Shown here piece after piece: positions 37,208 to 46,382 of a stretch of DNA of 64,000 nucleotides. The stretch's first letter is position 1. Each line of letters starts with the position of its first letter. Source of the DNA: Alphaproteobacteria bacterium HT1-32 (GTDB lineage: Bacteria > Pseudomonadota > Alphaproteobacteria > Rhodospirillales > HT1-32); contig WJPL01000001.1 of the NCBI GenBank assembly GCA_009649675.1, positions 1,570,469-1,634,468 of the forward strand, in the 5' to 3' direction. The notes under the pieces were generated by a model that searched no databases, was not told where the DNA came from, and was given only the letters and a program-made list of their open reading frames with translations. Both the position numbers and the translations under genes were made by a program.

Positions 37208-38143
37208 TCAGATTGCGGGCAGGGCGGCGATCACCCGGTCAGGCGACAGGTCGCTGAGTGACGGCGACCGCAGCAGCGTGACCGCCTCGCCCCGTGGCGC
37301 GCAAAGTGTCGGGTCTGATGCACCGGAAAACAGAACGACTGTCGGACAGGCAGACATGGCAATCAGATGCATCGGTCCTGTGTCATTGCCGACGGCCAGC
37401 GTCGCCGACCGGCCCAGTGCCACGATATCCTGAAATTCCGTGCGCCCGGCCAGGCTGACAGCCGTCGGCTGGCTGGTGACGATACTGTCATGCAAAGCAG
37501 CCTCGTCCGGGCTGCCGATCAGCACAGAGGTCAGGCCGCGCTCCGCCAGTGCAGCGATCAGTGCCTGATAATGTTCCGCCGGCCAGCGTTTTTCGGGCCG
37601 GTGGGCGGACCCGCCGGGGGCGATCAGGGCAAACCGGCCGGGCAGTTCAAACCGGCTGAGATCACTGGTGATCCAGTCCGTATCGGGGGGCGGCGTCTCG
37701 GGAATTCCGGCATCGCGAAGCTGTTCGGCCTGACGGTCGATGGTATGCATGTCATCCCGGTCCGGGTTGCGGTGAGGGTGTGAGCAGCCCGGCGCAATAC
37801 CCGACCATTCCGGTGACGGATCAGGAAAGAACAGGCGCCGGTAGCGGGACGAGCGGGCAGATGTCTGCAGGTCGTAGACGCGGGAGAAACGGCCGGCCCG
37901 AAGCGTCTTTCGCAAGGCCAGCCAGCCGCACAGGTCAAGCCGTCCCGGCCGCCGGTCTGTCAGGATTTCATCGAACCAGGGAGAGGCCGCTGCGAGACCG
38001 GCGAATGGCCGGGTTGTCAGCAGGCTGATTCGGGCATCGGGATGGTGCTTCCGGATGGCCTGAAAGGGGCCGAAAGCCTGGGTGAAATCTCCGAGTGCGC
38101 CGAGTTTGATCACCAGTATGCGGGGCAGGGCATCGCTGGTCAT
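37208..38143 (-). CDS. GT9-family glycosyltransferase (heptosyltransferase-like)
   Basis: A 311-residue GT9 protein of the ADP-heptose:LPS heptosyltransferase type. The N-terminus I-L-V-I-K-L-G-A-L-G-D is the family start, and the C-terminal nucleotide-sugar site A-V-G-N-D-T-G-P-M-H-L is complete. P-G-G-S-A-H-R-P-E-K-R-W-P is the central loop. It should add a sugar to a lipopolysaccharide core or similar glycan at the inner membrane. Its start overlaps the GT4 gene by 4 bp, so the two probably act in one pathway. Confidence 0.9.
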   Translation of the reverse strand: MTSDALPRILVIKLGALGDFTQAFGPFQAIRKHHPDARISLLTTRPFAGLAAASPWFDEILTDRRPGRLDLCGWLALRKTLRAGRFSRVYDLQTSARSSRYRRLFFPDPSPEWSGIAPGCSHPHRNPDRDDMHTIDRQAEQLRDAGIPETPPPDTDWITSDLSRFELPGRFALIAPGGSAHRPEKRWPAEHYQALIAALAERGLTSVLIGSPDEAALHDSIVTSQPTAVSLAGRTEFQDIVALGRSATLAVGNDTGPMHLIAMSACPTVVLFSGASDPTLCAPRGEAVTLLRSPSLSDLSPDRVIAALPAI

Positions 38144-39333
38144 TGGTCCGGGTTGAGGTAATAGACTTCGTTATAGACATCGAGTGTCTTGGTGCACATC
38201 TGCTCCAGCGAGAAGTTGTCCCTGATATTCTGGATCGCCCGCAGGGACAGGTCTTCGCGCTGTGCTGTGTCCATCGTGATGATGGAGCTGATGGCCTCGG
38301 CCAGAGAGGAGGGGTCACGTGGCTTGAACAGGCGGCCCGTATCCCGTCCGCCGATGATTTCCGGTGCAGCGCCGTGAGCCGGTGCAACCACCGGACGGCC
38401 CATCGCCTGCGCTTCGGCGACCACACGGCCAAAGGCTTCCGGATCTGTCGAAGCGGAGACGACAACATCGGTCAGCATGTAGGCGGCGGGCATGTCGTTG
38501 CAGTGATCGACAATATGCACGACCTGTCCGAGATCATGTTGCTCAACCAGCTTTTCCATCTCCCGCCGATAAGAAGCCGTAGCCCCCTTGCCGACAATCA
38601 GGCACCGGACATCTGGCCGCCCCAGTTCAGCCAGTGCGCGGATCAGCAGCAACTGGCCCTTCCAGCGCGACAGCCTGCCGGGCAGCATGATCACCGGCGC
38701 ACCATCCGGCAGCCGCCATTCGTTTGACAGCTGGATGATCCGTTCGGCGCTGACAGTGGCCGGGTCGAACCGCGCCAGATCAACCCCGCGATGGATGATC
38801 CGCATCATGTCACGACCGACACCGTGTTTGCGCTCAATCCGGTTGGCGATGAATTCGGAGATGGCGATCACCCGGTCACCCCGCGCCATGATACTATTGT
38901 ACCAGCGTTTGACCGGACCGTTATCGTTATAGGCGCCGTGATAGGTGGTGACGAAGGCCCGGCCCAGCCGCCGTGCGGCATACATCGCGCTCCAGGCGGG
39001 GGCGCGTGAGCGGGCATGGATGATCCGTGCGTTACGGGTCTGCGCCAGATCGGCGAGACGGCGAATGTTGCGAATGATGGTCAGCGGATTCTTGCTGGCC
39101 AGCGGCATGGTGAAATGTTCAGCCCCGGCGCGTTCCAGTTCACGCACCATGGCACCGCCAGCCGAGGCGACCAGCGCGATACCACCATGCTCGACAATAG
39201 CGCGGGCGATTTCTACGGTTCCCCGTTCCACGCCGCCTGCTTCCATGCGCGGCAGGACCTGAAGTACGCAGGGCGGTGCCGGTGGCAATTCCGTTGCCGG
39301 TTGGGAAGTGCTAGGGTGGTCGCCGTTATTCAT
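38140..39333 (-). CDS. GT4-family glycosyltransferase
   Basis: A 397-residue GT-B glycosyltransferase. N-terminal domain motifs include L-P-R-M-E-A-G-G-V-E-R-G-T and H-A-R-S-R-A-P-A-W; the GT4 signature is H-R-G-V-D-L-A-R-F and, in the donor domain, E-A-F-G-R-V-V-A-E-A-Q-A-M-G-R-P-V-V-A. This family transfers a sugar from a nucleotide or lipid donor with retention of configuration. The gene precedes the GT9 gene by overlap and likely takes part in the same surface-polysaccharide or LPS-core assembly. Confidence 0.92.
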   Translation of the reverse strand: MNNGDHPSTSQPATELPPAPPCVLQVLPRMEAGGVERGTVEIARAIVEHGGIALVASAGGAMVRELERAGAEHFTMPLASKNPLTIIRNIRRLADLAQTRNARIIHARSRAPAWSAMYAARRLGRAFVTTYHGAYNDNGPVKRWYNSIMARGDRVIAISEFIANRIERKHGVGRDMMRIIHRGVDLARFDPATVSAERIIQLSNEWRLPDGAPVIMLPGRLSRWKGQLLLIRALAELGRPDVRCLIVGKGATASYRREMEKLVEQHDLGQVVHIVDHCNDMPAAYMLTDVVVSASTDPEAFGRVVAEAQAMGRPVVAPAHGAAPEIIGGRDTGRLFKPRDPSSLAEAISSIITMDTAQREDLSLRAIQNIRDNFSLEQMCTKTLDVYNEVYYLNPDQ

Positions 39334-39348
39334 CAGGATCTGTCTGTC

Positions 39349-40140
39349 ATGTCTGAATCAATAGAAGCGTCGCATAGCGGTGAGCCGCCGGAGAGTCTAG
39401 CACGACCGGACGGCGCGACAATCGCCTTCCATCGTAGCAGAGGCACGTCACCGGGTGTTGTGTTTCTCGGCGGCTTCATGTCCGACATGGATGGCACCAA
39501 GGCCGTTGCACTGGAAAACTGGTGCCGGGAGCGGAATGTCGGCTTTCTGCGGTTTGACTATCGCGGACACGGGCAGTCGTCGGAACGATTTGAGGATGGC
39601 TGCATTGGCGACTGGGCGGATGATGCCCGGCTGGCCATTGAACAGCTGACGGAAGGTCCGCAGATTCTTGTTGGGTCCAGCATGGGCGGATGGATATCCC
39701 TGCTGACAGCCCGGCGCGACCCGTCACGTATTTGCGGGATTGTCGGCATTGCCGCGGCTCCTGATTTTACGGAAGACCTGATGTGGCCTTCCTTCACGGA
39801 GGATCAGCGCCGGCAGATTACGGATAAGGGCCGTCTCGAAATTCCGACCGAATATGGGGATGATCCCTATGTCATCACCCGGCGTCTGATTGAAGATGGC
39901 CGACAGAATCTCGTGCTGGCAGATGACCGGCTGGCGATCGACTGTCCGGTCCGGCTGTTGCAGGGAATGGAGGATCCGGATGTGCCCTGGCGTACGGCCC
40001 TGCGGATTTCAGAGAAACTGACTTCTGACGATGTGCATGTCGAGCTGATCAAGGACGGTGATCACCGGCTGTCACGGGAACAGGATATTGCGATGATCTG
40101 CCGGGCGGTCGGTGAACTGCTTCAGAAATCATCCTCATAA
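39349..40140 (+). CDS. Alpha/beta hydrolase
   Basis: A 263-residue hydrolase with the nucleophile elbow G-S-S-M-G-G-W (Ser in V-G-S-S-M-G) and upstream oxyanion strand L-G-G-F-M-S-D-M-D-G. The conserved R-F-D-Y-R-G-H-G-Q-S strand is typical of the fold. Catalytic Asp and His fit M-E-D-P-D and D-G-D-H-R-L near the C-terminus. The substrate is unknown. The ATG at 39349 is 15 bp from the divergent GT4 start; the same frame is open upstream within that gene but carries no homology. The last 19 bp overlap the convergent epimerase-like gene. Confidence 0.85.
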   Translation: MSESIEASHSGEPPESLARPDGATIAFHRSRGTSPGVVFLGGFMSDMDGTKAVALENWCRERNVGFLRFDYRGHGQSSERFEDGCIGDWADDARLAIEQLTEGPQILVGSSMGGWISLLTARRDPSRICGIVGIAAAPDFTEDLMWPSFTEDQRRQITDKGRLEIPTEYGDDPYVITRRLIEDGRQNLVLADDRLAIDCPVRLLQGMEDPDVPWRTALRISEKLTSDDVHVELIKDGDHRLSREQDIAMICRAVGELLQKSSS

Positions 40141-40994
40141 ACAGACCGCAGGCCCTCCCGATAGGTCGGGTAGGCCAGTTCAACGGCCAGTTCGGTGCGG
40201 ATGCGCCGGTTGCTGACCCGCCGGTTGTCATTCCAGAAGCTCAGCGCCATGTCGGACATTCCGGCCCGGGCTTCCTCGAAGGGAATCAACGGCGGCGGGT
40301 CAATGCCCATCAGTTCGCAGGCATAGGCGGTGACCTCTGCCGGTGGTGCCGGTTTGTCGTCGCAGACATTGTAAGCGGCTGCCGGGTTCGGGCGATCAAT
40401 GGAGGCGGTCAGGGTTGCGGCAATATCCTCAACATGGATGCGTGAAAAACAGTGGCCGGGTTTGTCGATCCGGCGGGCCCGCCCGGCCCTGATCTGGTCG
40501 AATGTGCTGCGACCGGGCCCGTAGATGCCGGCCAGTCGGAAAACGTGAACCGGCAGGCCCAGCGCATACCAGTGATCCTCTGCCTCGACCCGCGCCTGTC
40601 CGCGTCGCCCGGACGGACGGAGCGGGGCGGTTTCGTCAACTTCGGCCCCGTCTGTATTGCCATAAACGCCAGTAGTCGACAGATAGCCGGCCCATTGCAG
40701 CGACTCGAGTCGCATGATGTCCGGGCCATGCCGGGTCAGGGTCGGGCAGGTGTCCCGGCCGGGCGGTATCGAGTCGATGATATGTGTCGCCCCGGCCAGT
40801 GCGGCAGACGGCATTTTTATATCCTGCTCGTCATTGAACAGATGCGCTTCGATGCCGTACCGCCACAGCAGCGTCTGTTTTTCCGGGGTGCGGCAGGTGC
40901 CGGCCACCTCCCACCCGCGATCCAGCATGCGCCGGGCGACAGCCAGGCTGGAAAATCCCAGCCCGAAACAAAATAGTCGTTTGCTGTTCGGCAT
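40122..40994 (-). CDS. NAD-dependent epimerase/dehydratase-like SDR protein (YeeZ type)
   Basis: A 290-residue extended-SDR protein. The N-terminal cofactor site is G-L-G-F-S-S-L-A-V-A-R, and the active-site region shows S-T-T-G-V-Y-G with R-L-A-G-I-Y-G-P-G-R. The N-terminus differs from the usual G-x-x-G-x-x-G, being nearer the short YeeZ form. No catalytic Y-x-x-x-K is evident where expected, so activity is unclear. Relatives are annotated as NAD(P)-binding proteins without known substrate. It overlaps the alpha/beta hydrolase gene at the 3' end. Confidence 0.8.
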   Translation of the reverse strand: MPNSKRLFCFGLGFSSLAVARRMLDRGWEVAGTCRTPEKQTLLWRYGIEAHLFNDEQDIKMPSAALAGATHIIDSIPPGRDTCPTLTRHGPDIMRLESLQWAGYLSTTGVYGNTDGAEVDETAPLRPSGRRGQARVEAEDHWYALGLPVHVFRLAGIYGPGRSTFDQIRAGRARRIDKPGHCFSRIHVEDIAATLTASIDRPNPAAAYNVCDDKPAPPAEVTAYACELMGIDPPPLIPFEEARAGMSDMALSFWNDNRRVSNRRIRTELAVELAYPTYREGLRSVYEDDF

Positions 40995-41042
40995 GGCCCC
41001 TTATCGCTTGACCGTGGATGGTGCCCGTTGAAAGTAGGAGCC

Positions 41043-41807
41043 ATGAACCAGCACCACAACCGATGGATTGCCGCAGCGGCAGCCTTTTTCATTGTTCTGA
41101 TGACTCTGTCTCCCTCGGGCGCGCAGGTGACGGACGAAAAGAAGTACGCAAACTGCATGGAACTGGCCCGGAAAGACCCGGAAAAGGCTTTCGATGCGGC
41201 GACAGCCTGGCAGAATCTGGGCGGTGACGAACCGGCACGCCATTGCGCGGCGGTTGCGCTGTTTCATATCGGTCATTTTGTCGAGGCGGCGAAACGGTTT
41301 GAGATGCTGGCGATCAATTCCAGCCTTGATGCAACGCTGCGGGCGGAAGTCATGGCGCAGGCCGGTCAGGCCTGGTTGCAGGCAGGTATGCCGGACAAGG
41401 CAGAAGGTGCCTTCAGTGATGCCATTGTCATCATTCCGAAAGACCCGTCGGTCTGGATAGACCGTTCCGTGGTCCGGGCGGGGGTTGGCGATTATGACGG
41501 GGCCATACTGGATCTCAGTCAGGCATTACGGCTGGCGCCCGGACGGATCGATGCACTGACCCTGCGGGCGGCGGCCTACAGACAGACCGAACGGCTGGCA
41601 GCGGCGGCAGATGACGTCAATCTGGCGCTGGAGAAAGAGCCCGAAAATCCCGAGGCCCTGCTGGAACGCGGGGCGATACGCCGGACAAGGGGCGATACCA
41701 GTGGCGCCCGGCAGGACTGGATCGAGGTCTTGCGGATCACGCCGAATTCGCCAACCGGCGAGACCGCCCGGCAGAATATCGAGAAGATGGATATAAAAGT
41801 TCAGTAG
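41043..41807 (+). CDS. Exported TPR-repeat protein
   Basis: A 254-residue protein with a signal peptide (residues 1-27, ending P-S-G-A-Q). About five TPR units follow, including A-Q-A-G-Q-A-W-L-Q-A-G, W-I-D-R-S-V-V-R-A-G-V-G-D-Y and A-L-L-E-R-G-A-I-R-R-T-R-G-D. It should reside in the periplasm as a scaffold, with no enzymatic domain. AGGAG ends 3 bp before the ATG at 41043; the in-frame TTG at 41028 is less likely. The partner is not evident from the context. Confidence 0.85.
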   Translation: MNQHHNRWIAAAAAFFIVLMTLSPSGAQVTDEKKYANCMELARKDPEKAFDAATAWQNLGGDEPARHCAAVALFHIGHFVEAAKRFEMLAINSSLDATLRAEVMAQAGQAWLQAGMPDKAEGAFSDAIVIIPKDPSVWIDRSVVRAGVGDYDGAILDLSQALRLAPGRIDALTLRAAAYRQTERLAAAADDVNLALEKEPENPEALLERGAIRRTRGDTSGARQDWIEVLRITPNSPTGETARQNIEKMDIKVQ

Positions 41808-41811
41808 GCGA

Positions 41812-42744
41812 TTATTCGGCCGCCAGCGGCTGATCGAAGATCTGGAACTGGTTTTTGCCGCCGTTCTTGGCTTCGTACATGGCTGTGTCGGCATTCTTGA
41901 TCAGATCGTCGGCAGACTGTCCGCCATCGGGATAGAGCGAAATTCCGACACTGGCAGAGACATCGGCCTGAAAGCCATCAATGACAATCGGCTGTTTGAT
42001 GACGTCGACGATCTTCTTGCCGACGATCTGCGAATGGCAGCGTTCGGGCATGTTCTCGATCAGCACGACAAATTCGTCACCGCCGAAACGGCTGATTGTA
42101 TCGCTGTCACGCATGGACTCGACCAGACGGTCGGCAACGATCTTCAGCAGTTCATCACCGACATTATGACCCATTTCGTCATTTACCCGCTTGAAGCCAT
42201 CCAGATCGAGATAGGCGACGCCAACGATCTGCTTGGTTCGTTTGGCGACTTTCAGCAGATGTTCCAGCCGGTCCCAGAACAGGGCGCGATTGGCCAGACC
42301 TGTCAGCTGGTCATGATGGGCCATATGGTACAGCCGCTGTGCCATGCGGGCCTGCTGGATGGAATAGCGAATGGAACGTTCCAGCACTTCCGGGGTGATC
42401 TCGCCCTTGACCAGATAATCGGCGGCACCGGCTTCCATGACATTATTATCGACAACCCAGTCCTCAACACCGGTCAGAATGATGACCGGTTTGACGCAGC
42501 CTTTCTCGATGGCTTCCCGCAGCACATCCAGTCCGGTTTTCGGGCCCAGCAGGTAATCGATGATATAGACGTCATAGCTGTTGTTCGCCATTGCCGTCAG
42601 GGCGTCTTCGTTATTGCTGGTCCAGTCCAGTTCGTAACGCTCACGGCGAATTTCCGCGAGTTGCTTGCGGGTAATCCGGTAATCGTCCTCGTTGTCGTCA
42701 AGCATCAGAACGCGGATCACGCCGCCGGTCTTGCTGAAAGGCAT
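41812..42744 (-). CDS. Response regulator with GGDEF output domain (diguanylate cyclase)
   Basis: A 310-residue protein. Residues 8-130 form a receiver domain: acidic pocket L-D-D-N-E-D-D, phospho-acceptor Asp in Y-I-I-D-Y-L-L-G, and the Lys in L-V-K-G-E. A GGDEF domain follows (about 145-305) with the intact catalytic motif R-F-G-G-D-E-F. The product is therefore a phosphorylation-controlled c-di-GMP synthase, of the WspR/PleD kind with a single receiver. No cognate kinase is adjacent; the broken GAF/kinase gene at 16.7-17.9 kb is too distant to infer pairing. Confidence 0.92.
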   Translation of the reverse strand: MPFSKTGGVIRVLMLDDNEDDYRITRKQLAEIRRERYELDWTSNNEDALTAMANNSYDVYIIDYLLGPKTGLDVLREAIEKGCVKPVIILTGVEDWVVDNNVMEAGAADYLVKGEITPEVLERSIRYSIQQARMAQRLYHMAHHDQLTGLANRALFWDRLEHLLKVAKRTKQIVGVAYLDLDGFKRVNDEMGHNVGDELLKIVADRLVESMRDSDTISRFGGDEFVVLIENMPERCHSQIVGKKIVDVIKQPIVIDGFQADVSASVGISLYPDGGQSADDLIKNADTAMYEAKNGGKNQFQIFDQPLAAE

Positions 42745-42796
42745 TCGTCAGGCTCCCTGCTTTGGTGGGCGCAGCATAACAGGTGCTGCGGCCTTG

Positions 42797-43603
42797 TTAA
42801 AAGTCACTCTGGCAGAGCCAGATCTGGTCTCTTCCCGGATGCCATGGCTGTTCCAGTTCAAGATCGGTGAAGGACCCGTACCAGATGGCTGACCGGCATC
42901 CTGCCTGTCGCAGAAGACGGGCGATATCATCGCGTCGATACCAGCAGTGAACCTGCCAGTTTTCTTCCAGTCGAAGCGTTTGGTCCGCTGCATCGACTTC
43001 CTCGAACAGCCATTTTTCCCGATATTGTCGCAGGTCAGGGTTAACCAATCGTTCACAGGCACTGATCCTGACCCTGTTACCAGTTTCAGGATGCGGAACA
43101 TCGGGCAGTCGCTGAATTGTCCTGTCAGGACGCATCAGGGCCGGAGCCGCCGCGATATCAATCAGGTCGAAACATAACAGCCCGCCCGGCTGCAATACAG
43201 AGAAGGCTTCCTGAAATGTGCGGATAACATCGGCCTCGCTGTCCAGTTCCTGCAGCATGCGAAAAGGTGCGATGACCAGCGCATAGGTCCGGTCCCGGGG
43301 CAGGTTGCGGGCGTCACCCCGGATTATCCGGAATTTGTCCGCAGGTGCAGGCTGACCCCACCGGTTTCCGGCATCAATCATGTCATCGGAAATTTCCAGC
43401 GCGGCAGCATCTATGCCGGAAGCTGCCAGTTGCCGTGAGATACGCGCTGTACCGGCCCCCAGTTCCAGAACGGGTCCGCCAAACCGCTCTGCCAGCCGCA
43501 GGTAATATCCGGCATGATCGCCGATCAGCGGCGAATCAAATACTGCTCTTACATCATAGGTTTCATGGTACAGTGACACGAAATGGCGCTCTGTTTTCAG
43601 CAT
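42797..43603 (-). CDS. Class I SAM-dependent methyltransferase
   Basis: A 268-residue methyltransferase. Motif I is V-L-E-L-G-A-G-T-A-R near residue 47, the acidic residue of motif II is in A-L-E-I-S-D-D-M-I, and the post-I region has D-A-R-N-L-P. The core continues to about residue 170, and the C-terminal part (Q-V-H-C-W-Y-R-R-D-D) is also seen in related small-molecule methyltransferases. Substrate unknown. It follows the GGDEF gene's start by 52 bp on the same strand. Confidence 0.8.
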   Translation of the reverse strand: MLKTERHFVSLYHETYDVRAVFDSPLIGDHAGYYLRLAERFGGPVLELGAGTARISRQLAASGIDAAALEISDDMIDAGNRWGQPAPADKFRIIRGDARNLPRDRTYALVIAPFRMLQELDSEADVIRTFQEAFSVLQPGGLLCFDLIDIAAAPALMRPDRTIQRLPDVPHPETGNRVRISACERLVNPDLRQYREKWLFEEVDAADQTLRLEENWQVHCWYRRDDIARLLRQAGCRSAIWYGSFTDLELEQPWHPGRDQIWLCQSDF

Positions 43604-43650
43604 GACCGGATCATGGGCAGAGAGAACATATTTCAGGGGGGATTGTCGAT

Positions 43651-45108
43651 ATGGCAGGTGGGCCGAGTGCGGAAATAAAGCGGGGCAGCGCGACGCGCGA
43701 TCAGTCTCATCTGGTACAGGAAAGCTGGGGTCACCTGCTGCGCAATTTCCTGATTGTGGCCCTTGTGGCGGCGTCGGTCTGGGTGCTGGTCAGTGGTGTG
43801 CGGTTCAGTATCGGTTACGGCTCACATTTCATTTTCTCCCCCTTTGAGGTGGAGGAGCCTGCGGCAGGCCATACCGGGCAGAAAGCGGCGGAAGCTGAAG
43901 CTGAAGACGGGGATATGACAACCGCCTGGCTTATTCTGTTCGGGGTACTGGTTGGCGGGGGTCTGCTGCGCGGTTTGCTGATCCAGCTGCCGTCCTGGCG
44001 CAGTTCCGAAGGTGATGGCATGGGAACATCGCTGGAACATTTCCACGCTACTTACGATCATCCGGAGGAAGGCCATCAGCCGCGGTATGATCAGTCTGAT
44101 TTCGCGCAGGCCGGTCGCCGGGCGGTGATGACGACGCTGACGGTCGGGACGGGTGGTTCCGGTGGTATCGAAGCACCGGTTGTTCCGATCGGGGAATGTA
44201 TCGGAGCCGGCTGGTCGCGGTTACTGAAGGTTCCGAACCCGGATGACCTGCGGATTTTCCAGATGGCGGGAATTGCGGCGGCAGTTGTGACCCTGCTGGA
44301 TGCTCCTTTCACGGCGGCCCTGTTTGCGGCCGAGGTTATCTATACGGACCGGGTGCTCTACCGGACGCTGATGTACTCCCTGGTTGCGGCGCTGGTCGCC
44401 TATGCCCTGAACAATCACTTTCTTGATTTCCAGCCGCTGTTCACGACAGAGGGGCACAGCCATGCCTATAACCTGTTCGAATATGCCGAAATTGCAGCTG
44501 TGGCGCTGATCTGTTCGGCGCCGGCGGGGCTGGGTGTCGGCTGGGTTTTCAGAATCACGAAAACAGCCCTGAAGCCGATACCGTCCCTGTTCCGGGGGGC
44601 GGTTGGCGTCGGGCTGGCCGGGCTGCTGGCGCTGGGTGTCTGGAGCTGGCTCGGGATCGAGCCGTTCCACATTCTGGGTGTTGGCGAGGAAACCATTGCG
44701 ATGGTGATGGGCGGTGAAGGCAATGCCCTGTTGCAGGTCTGGTGGGTGCTGTTCCTGCTGGTCGCGACAAAGGCGGTTGCGACCGGTCTTACCCTCGGTT
44801 CCGGCGGTTCAGCCGGGGCGCTGGTGCCGGCCATGTTCATGGGCGGCCTGATGGGCGGTGGTGTCTACCACCTGCTCAACTCGCTCGGTTATGCGTCCTC
44901 CGGTGATCCGGCGCTTTATGTGGTCGCCGGTCTGGCGTCCGCGCTGGTTGCTGTTGTTCAGGTGCCGCTGGCGGCGATTGCCTTCGTCATGGAAGTTTTC
45001 GGCGCGACCTTTGGTCCCCCGGCGATTGTTTCCTGTGTGCTGACCTACATGATTGCCAAACGGCTGCGGCTTTATGCCGAGCCGAAGAAGCGCAAAGCAG
45101 AGGAATAA
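43651..45108 (+). CDS. Divergent ClC-family chloride channel/transporter
   Basis: A 485-residue ClC-type membrane protein. The selectivity motifs are altered: G-D-G-M-G (121-125) replaces GSGIP, G-I-E-A-P (172-176) replaces GREGP but keeps the gating Glu (E174), and G-S-A-G-A-L-V-P replaces GGIFAP. In the helix matching E. coli F-I-I-E-E the sequence is F-A-A-E-V (E228, V229), so the internal proton glutamate is valine, as in ClC channels. A polar Glu/Ala-rich segment (about 67-89) splits the first membrane helices. It is likely an anion channel or uncoupled transporter of the inner membrane. The CBS domains of some family members are absent. Confidence 0.85.
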   Translation: MAGGPSAEIKRGSATRDQSHLVQESWGHLLRNFLIVALVAASVWVLVSGVRFSIGYGSHFIFSPFEVEEPAAGHTGQKAAEAEAEDGDMTTAWLILFGVLVGGGLLRGLLIQLPSWRSSEGDGMGTSLEHFHATYDHPEEGHQPRYDQSDFAQAGRRAVMTTLTVGTGGSGGIEAPVVPIGECIGAGWSRLLKVPNPDDLRIFQMAGIAAAVVTLLDAPFTAALFAAEVIYTDRVLYRTLMYSLVAALVAYALNNHFLDFQPLFTTEGHSHAYNLFEYAEIAAVALICSAPAGLGVGWVFRITKTALKPIPSLFRGAVGVGLAGLLALGVWSWLGIEPFHILGVGEETIAMVMGGEGNALLQVWWVLFLLVATKAVATGLTLGSGGSAGALVPAMFMGGLMGGGVYHLLNSLGYASSGDPALYVVAGLASALVAVVQVPLAAIAFVMEVFGATFGPPAIVSCVLTYMIAKRLRLYAEPKKRKAEE

Positions 45109-45138
45109 ACCGGCTGTCGCCATGCCGGGTGTGGAGGA

Positions 45139-45417
45139 TCAGATATCCTCTGCGTCCGGTTCGGCAGCGCGGGCCTTCCCGGCGATATCCGGAATCTGGT
45201 CGCGGGTAACGTTCATGAACAGCTCGCCGCCGACAATCTTGATCACCGGTCCGAAGCGGCAATAGCCCATGCATTTCTTCTGTTCGATCAGAACCTCGCT
45301 CCCCAACTCGTCCTGCAAACGGAACAGCAGTCGTTCCGAGCCCGAACCGCCGCAGCTGCGCTGTCCGCCATGGCGCTGGTTGGTGCAGATATAGAGGGTT
45401 GGTTTGCTGTCGGACAT
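45139..45417 (-). CDS. Thioredoxin-like [2Fe-2S] ferredoxin domain protein
   Basis: A 92-residue protein of the thioredoxin-like 2Fe-2S family. Four cysteines fit the expected ligands: C-T-N-Q-R-H and S-C-G-G-S-G near the N-terminus, then K-K-C-M-G-Y-C after about 25 residues. A short Asp/Glu-rich tail ends the protein. Such proteins carry one [2Fe-2S] cluster and transfer electrons in various redox pathways, but the partner here is not apparent. It precedes the DMT exporter gene by 6 bp on the opposite reading order (downstream of it on the minus strand). Confidence 0.85.
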   Translation of the reverse strand: MSDSKPTLYICTNQRHGGQRSCGGSGSERLLFRLQDELGSEVLIEQKKCMGYCRFGPVIKIVGGELFMNVTRDQIPDIAGKARAAEPDAEDI

Positions 45418-45423
45418 GGGCCT

Positions 45424-46320
45424 TCAGCTTTCGCGTGATGCCCGCAGGGCATCGCGATGCTCCCGGAACCAGACATAGAGACCGGACAGGGTGATGATCG
45501 CCGCACCCAGGAAGGTAAATCCGTCAGGGATATGGCCGAAGACGAGCCATCCGGCAATCGCCGCAAAAACCAGCAGGGCATAGGTAAAGGGCTGGAGGCT
45601 GGAGGCGGGCGTTATCTCGAATGCCTTGATCAGGCTGAAATGTCCGGCAGCGCCCATAATGCCGGAATAGATCATCAGGCCCCAATGTTCTGCGGTCATG
45701 GGCTTCCAGTAGAAGGGGGCGACGAATGACAGAAGGATAAACCCGACGGTTGCCGTATAGATCAGCGTAATCCGGCCCGGATCAACGGCGACCATGCGGC
45801 TGAGTACCTGATAGAGCGCAAAGATGACGGCGGCGGCAACGGCGATCAGCATGGCCGGGTCTGCTTCGGAGAATCCCGGCCGGATAATGATCATGGCACC
45901 GAAAAATCCGACAATAATAGCGGTCCAGCGATGAATACCGACACGCTCACCCAGCATCGGAATGGCAAGAATGGTGACAATCAGCGGCGCCGTCGCCCCG
46001 ATGGCATGGGTGTCAGCTAGCGGCAGATAGGAAAAGGCGAGGACAAAGACGCCAATTTCGAAAACCAGCAGGACGCCGCGAAAGATCTGAAGTTTCGGCC
46101 GCAGGGACTGCCGGGCAAGGCGCAGGGGATTGGTTCTTGTCCAGACCAGCGCAAACAGGCAGAAAATGGCAAAACGGATCCACAGCAACTGCGGAATCGC
46201 ATAATGTTCGACCAGCAGCTTGTTGATCGCATCCATGGTCGCGAGGACCAGCATGGCGAACAGAACCAGCGCAATCCCCTTGCCGGATGCGCGTGCGGGT
46301 ATAATTGTCGCCATATTCAT
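45424..46320 (-). CDS. EamA-family (DMT superfamily) transporter
   Basis: A 298-residue protein with ten predicted membrane helices in two EamA repeats. The first repeat contains L-L-W-I-R-F-A-I-F and A-F-S-Y-L-P-L-A-D-T-H; the second ends with G-W-L-V-F-G-H-I-P-D. Members export metabolites such as amino acids or other small solutes; the substrate cannot be predicted. The first residues up to I-P-A-R-A-S are cytosolic. It is divergent from murJ and shares a 62-bp promoter region with it. Confidence 0.88.
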   Translation of the reverse strand: MNMATIIPARASGKGIALVLFAMLVLATMDAINKLLVEHYAIPQLLWIRFAIFCLFALVWTRTNPLRLARQSLRPKLQIFRGVLLVFEIGVFVLAFSYLPLADTHAIGATAPLIVTILAIPMLGERVGIHRWTAIIVGFFGAMIIIRPGFSEADPAMLIAVAAAVIFALYQVLSRMVAVDPGRITLIYTATVGFILLSFVAPFYWKPMTAEHWGLMIYSGIMGAAGHFSLIKAFEITPASSLQPFTYALLVFAAIAGWLVFGHIPDGFTFLGAAIITLSGLYVWFREHRDALRASRES

Positions 46321-46382
46321 CCCCGATTAAAGACACTTCTGCTATACCGCGCCTGTCACGTCCGTGAAAGCCCTGTCGCCTG

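Noticed and set aside
39016-39348. Extension of the alpha/beta hydrolase frame into the divergent glycosyltransferase gene
   Set aside because: The stretch is antisense to the start of the GT4 gene and unlike any hydrolase N-terminus; the ATG at 39349 gives a normal length.
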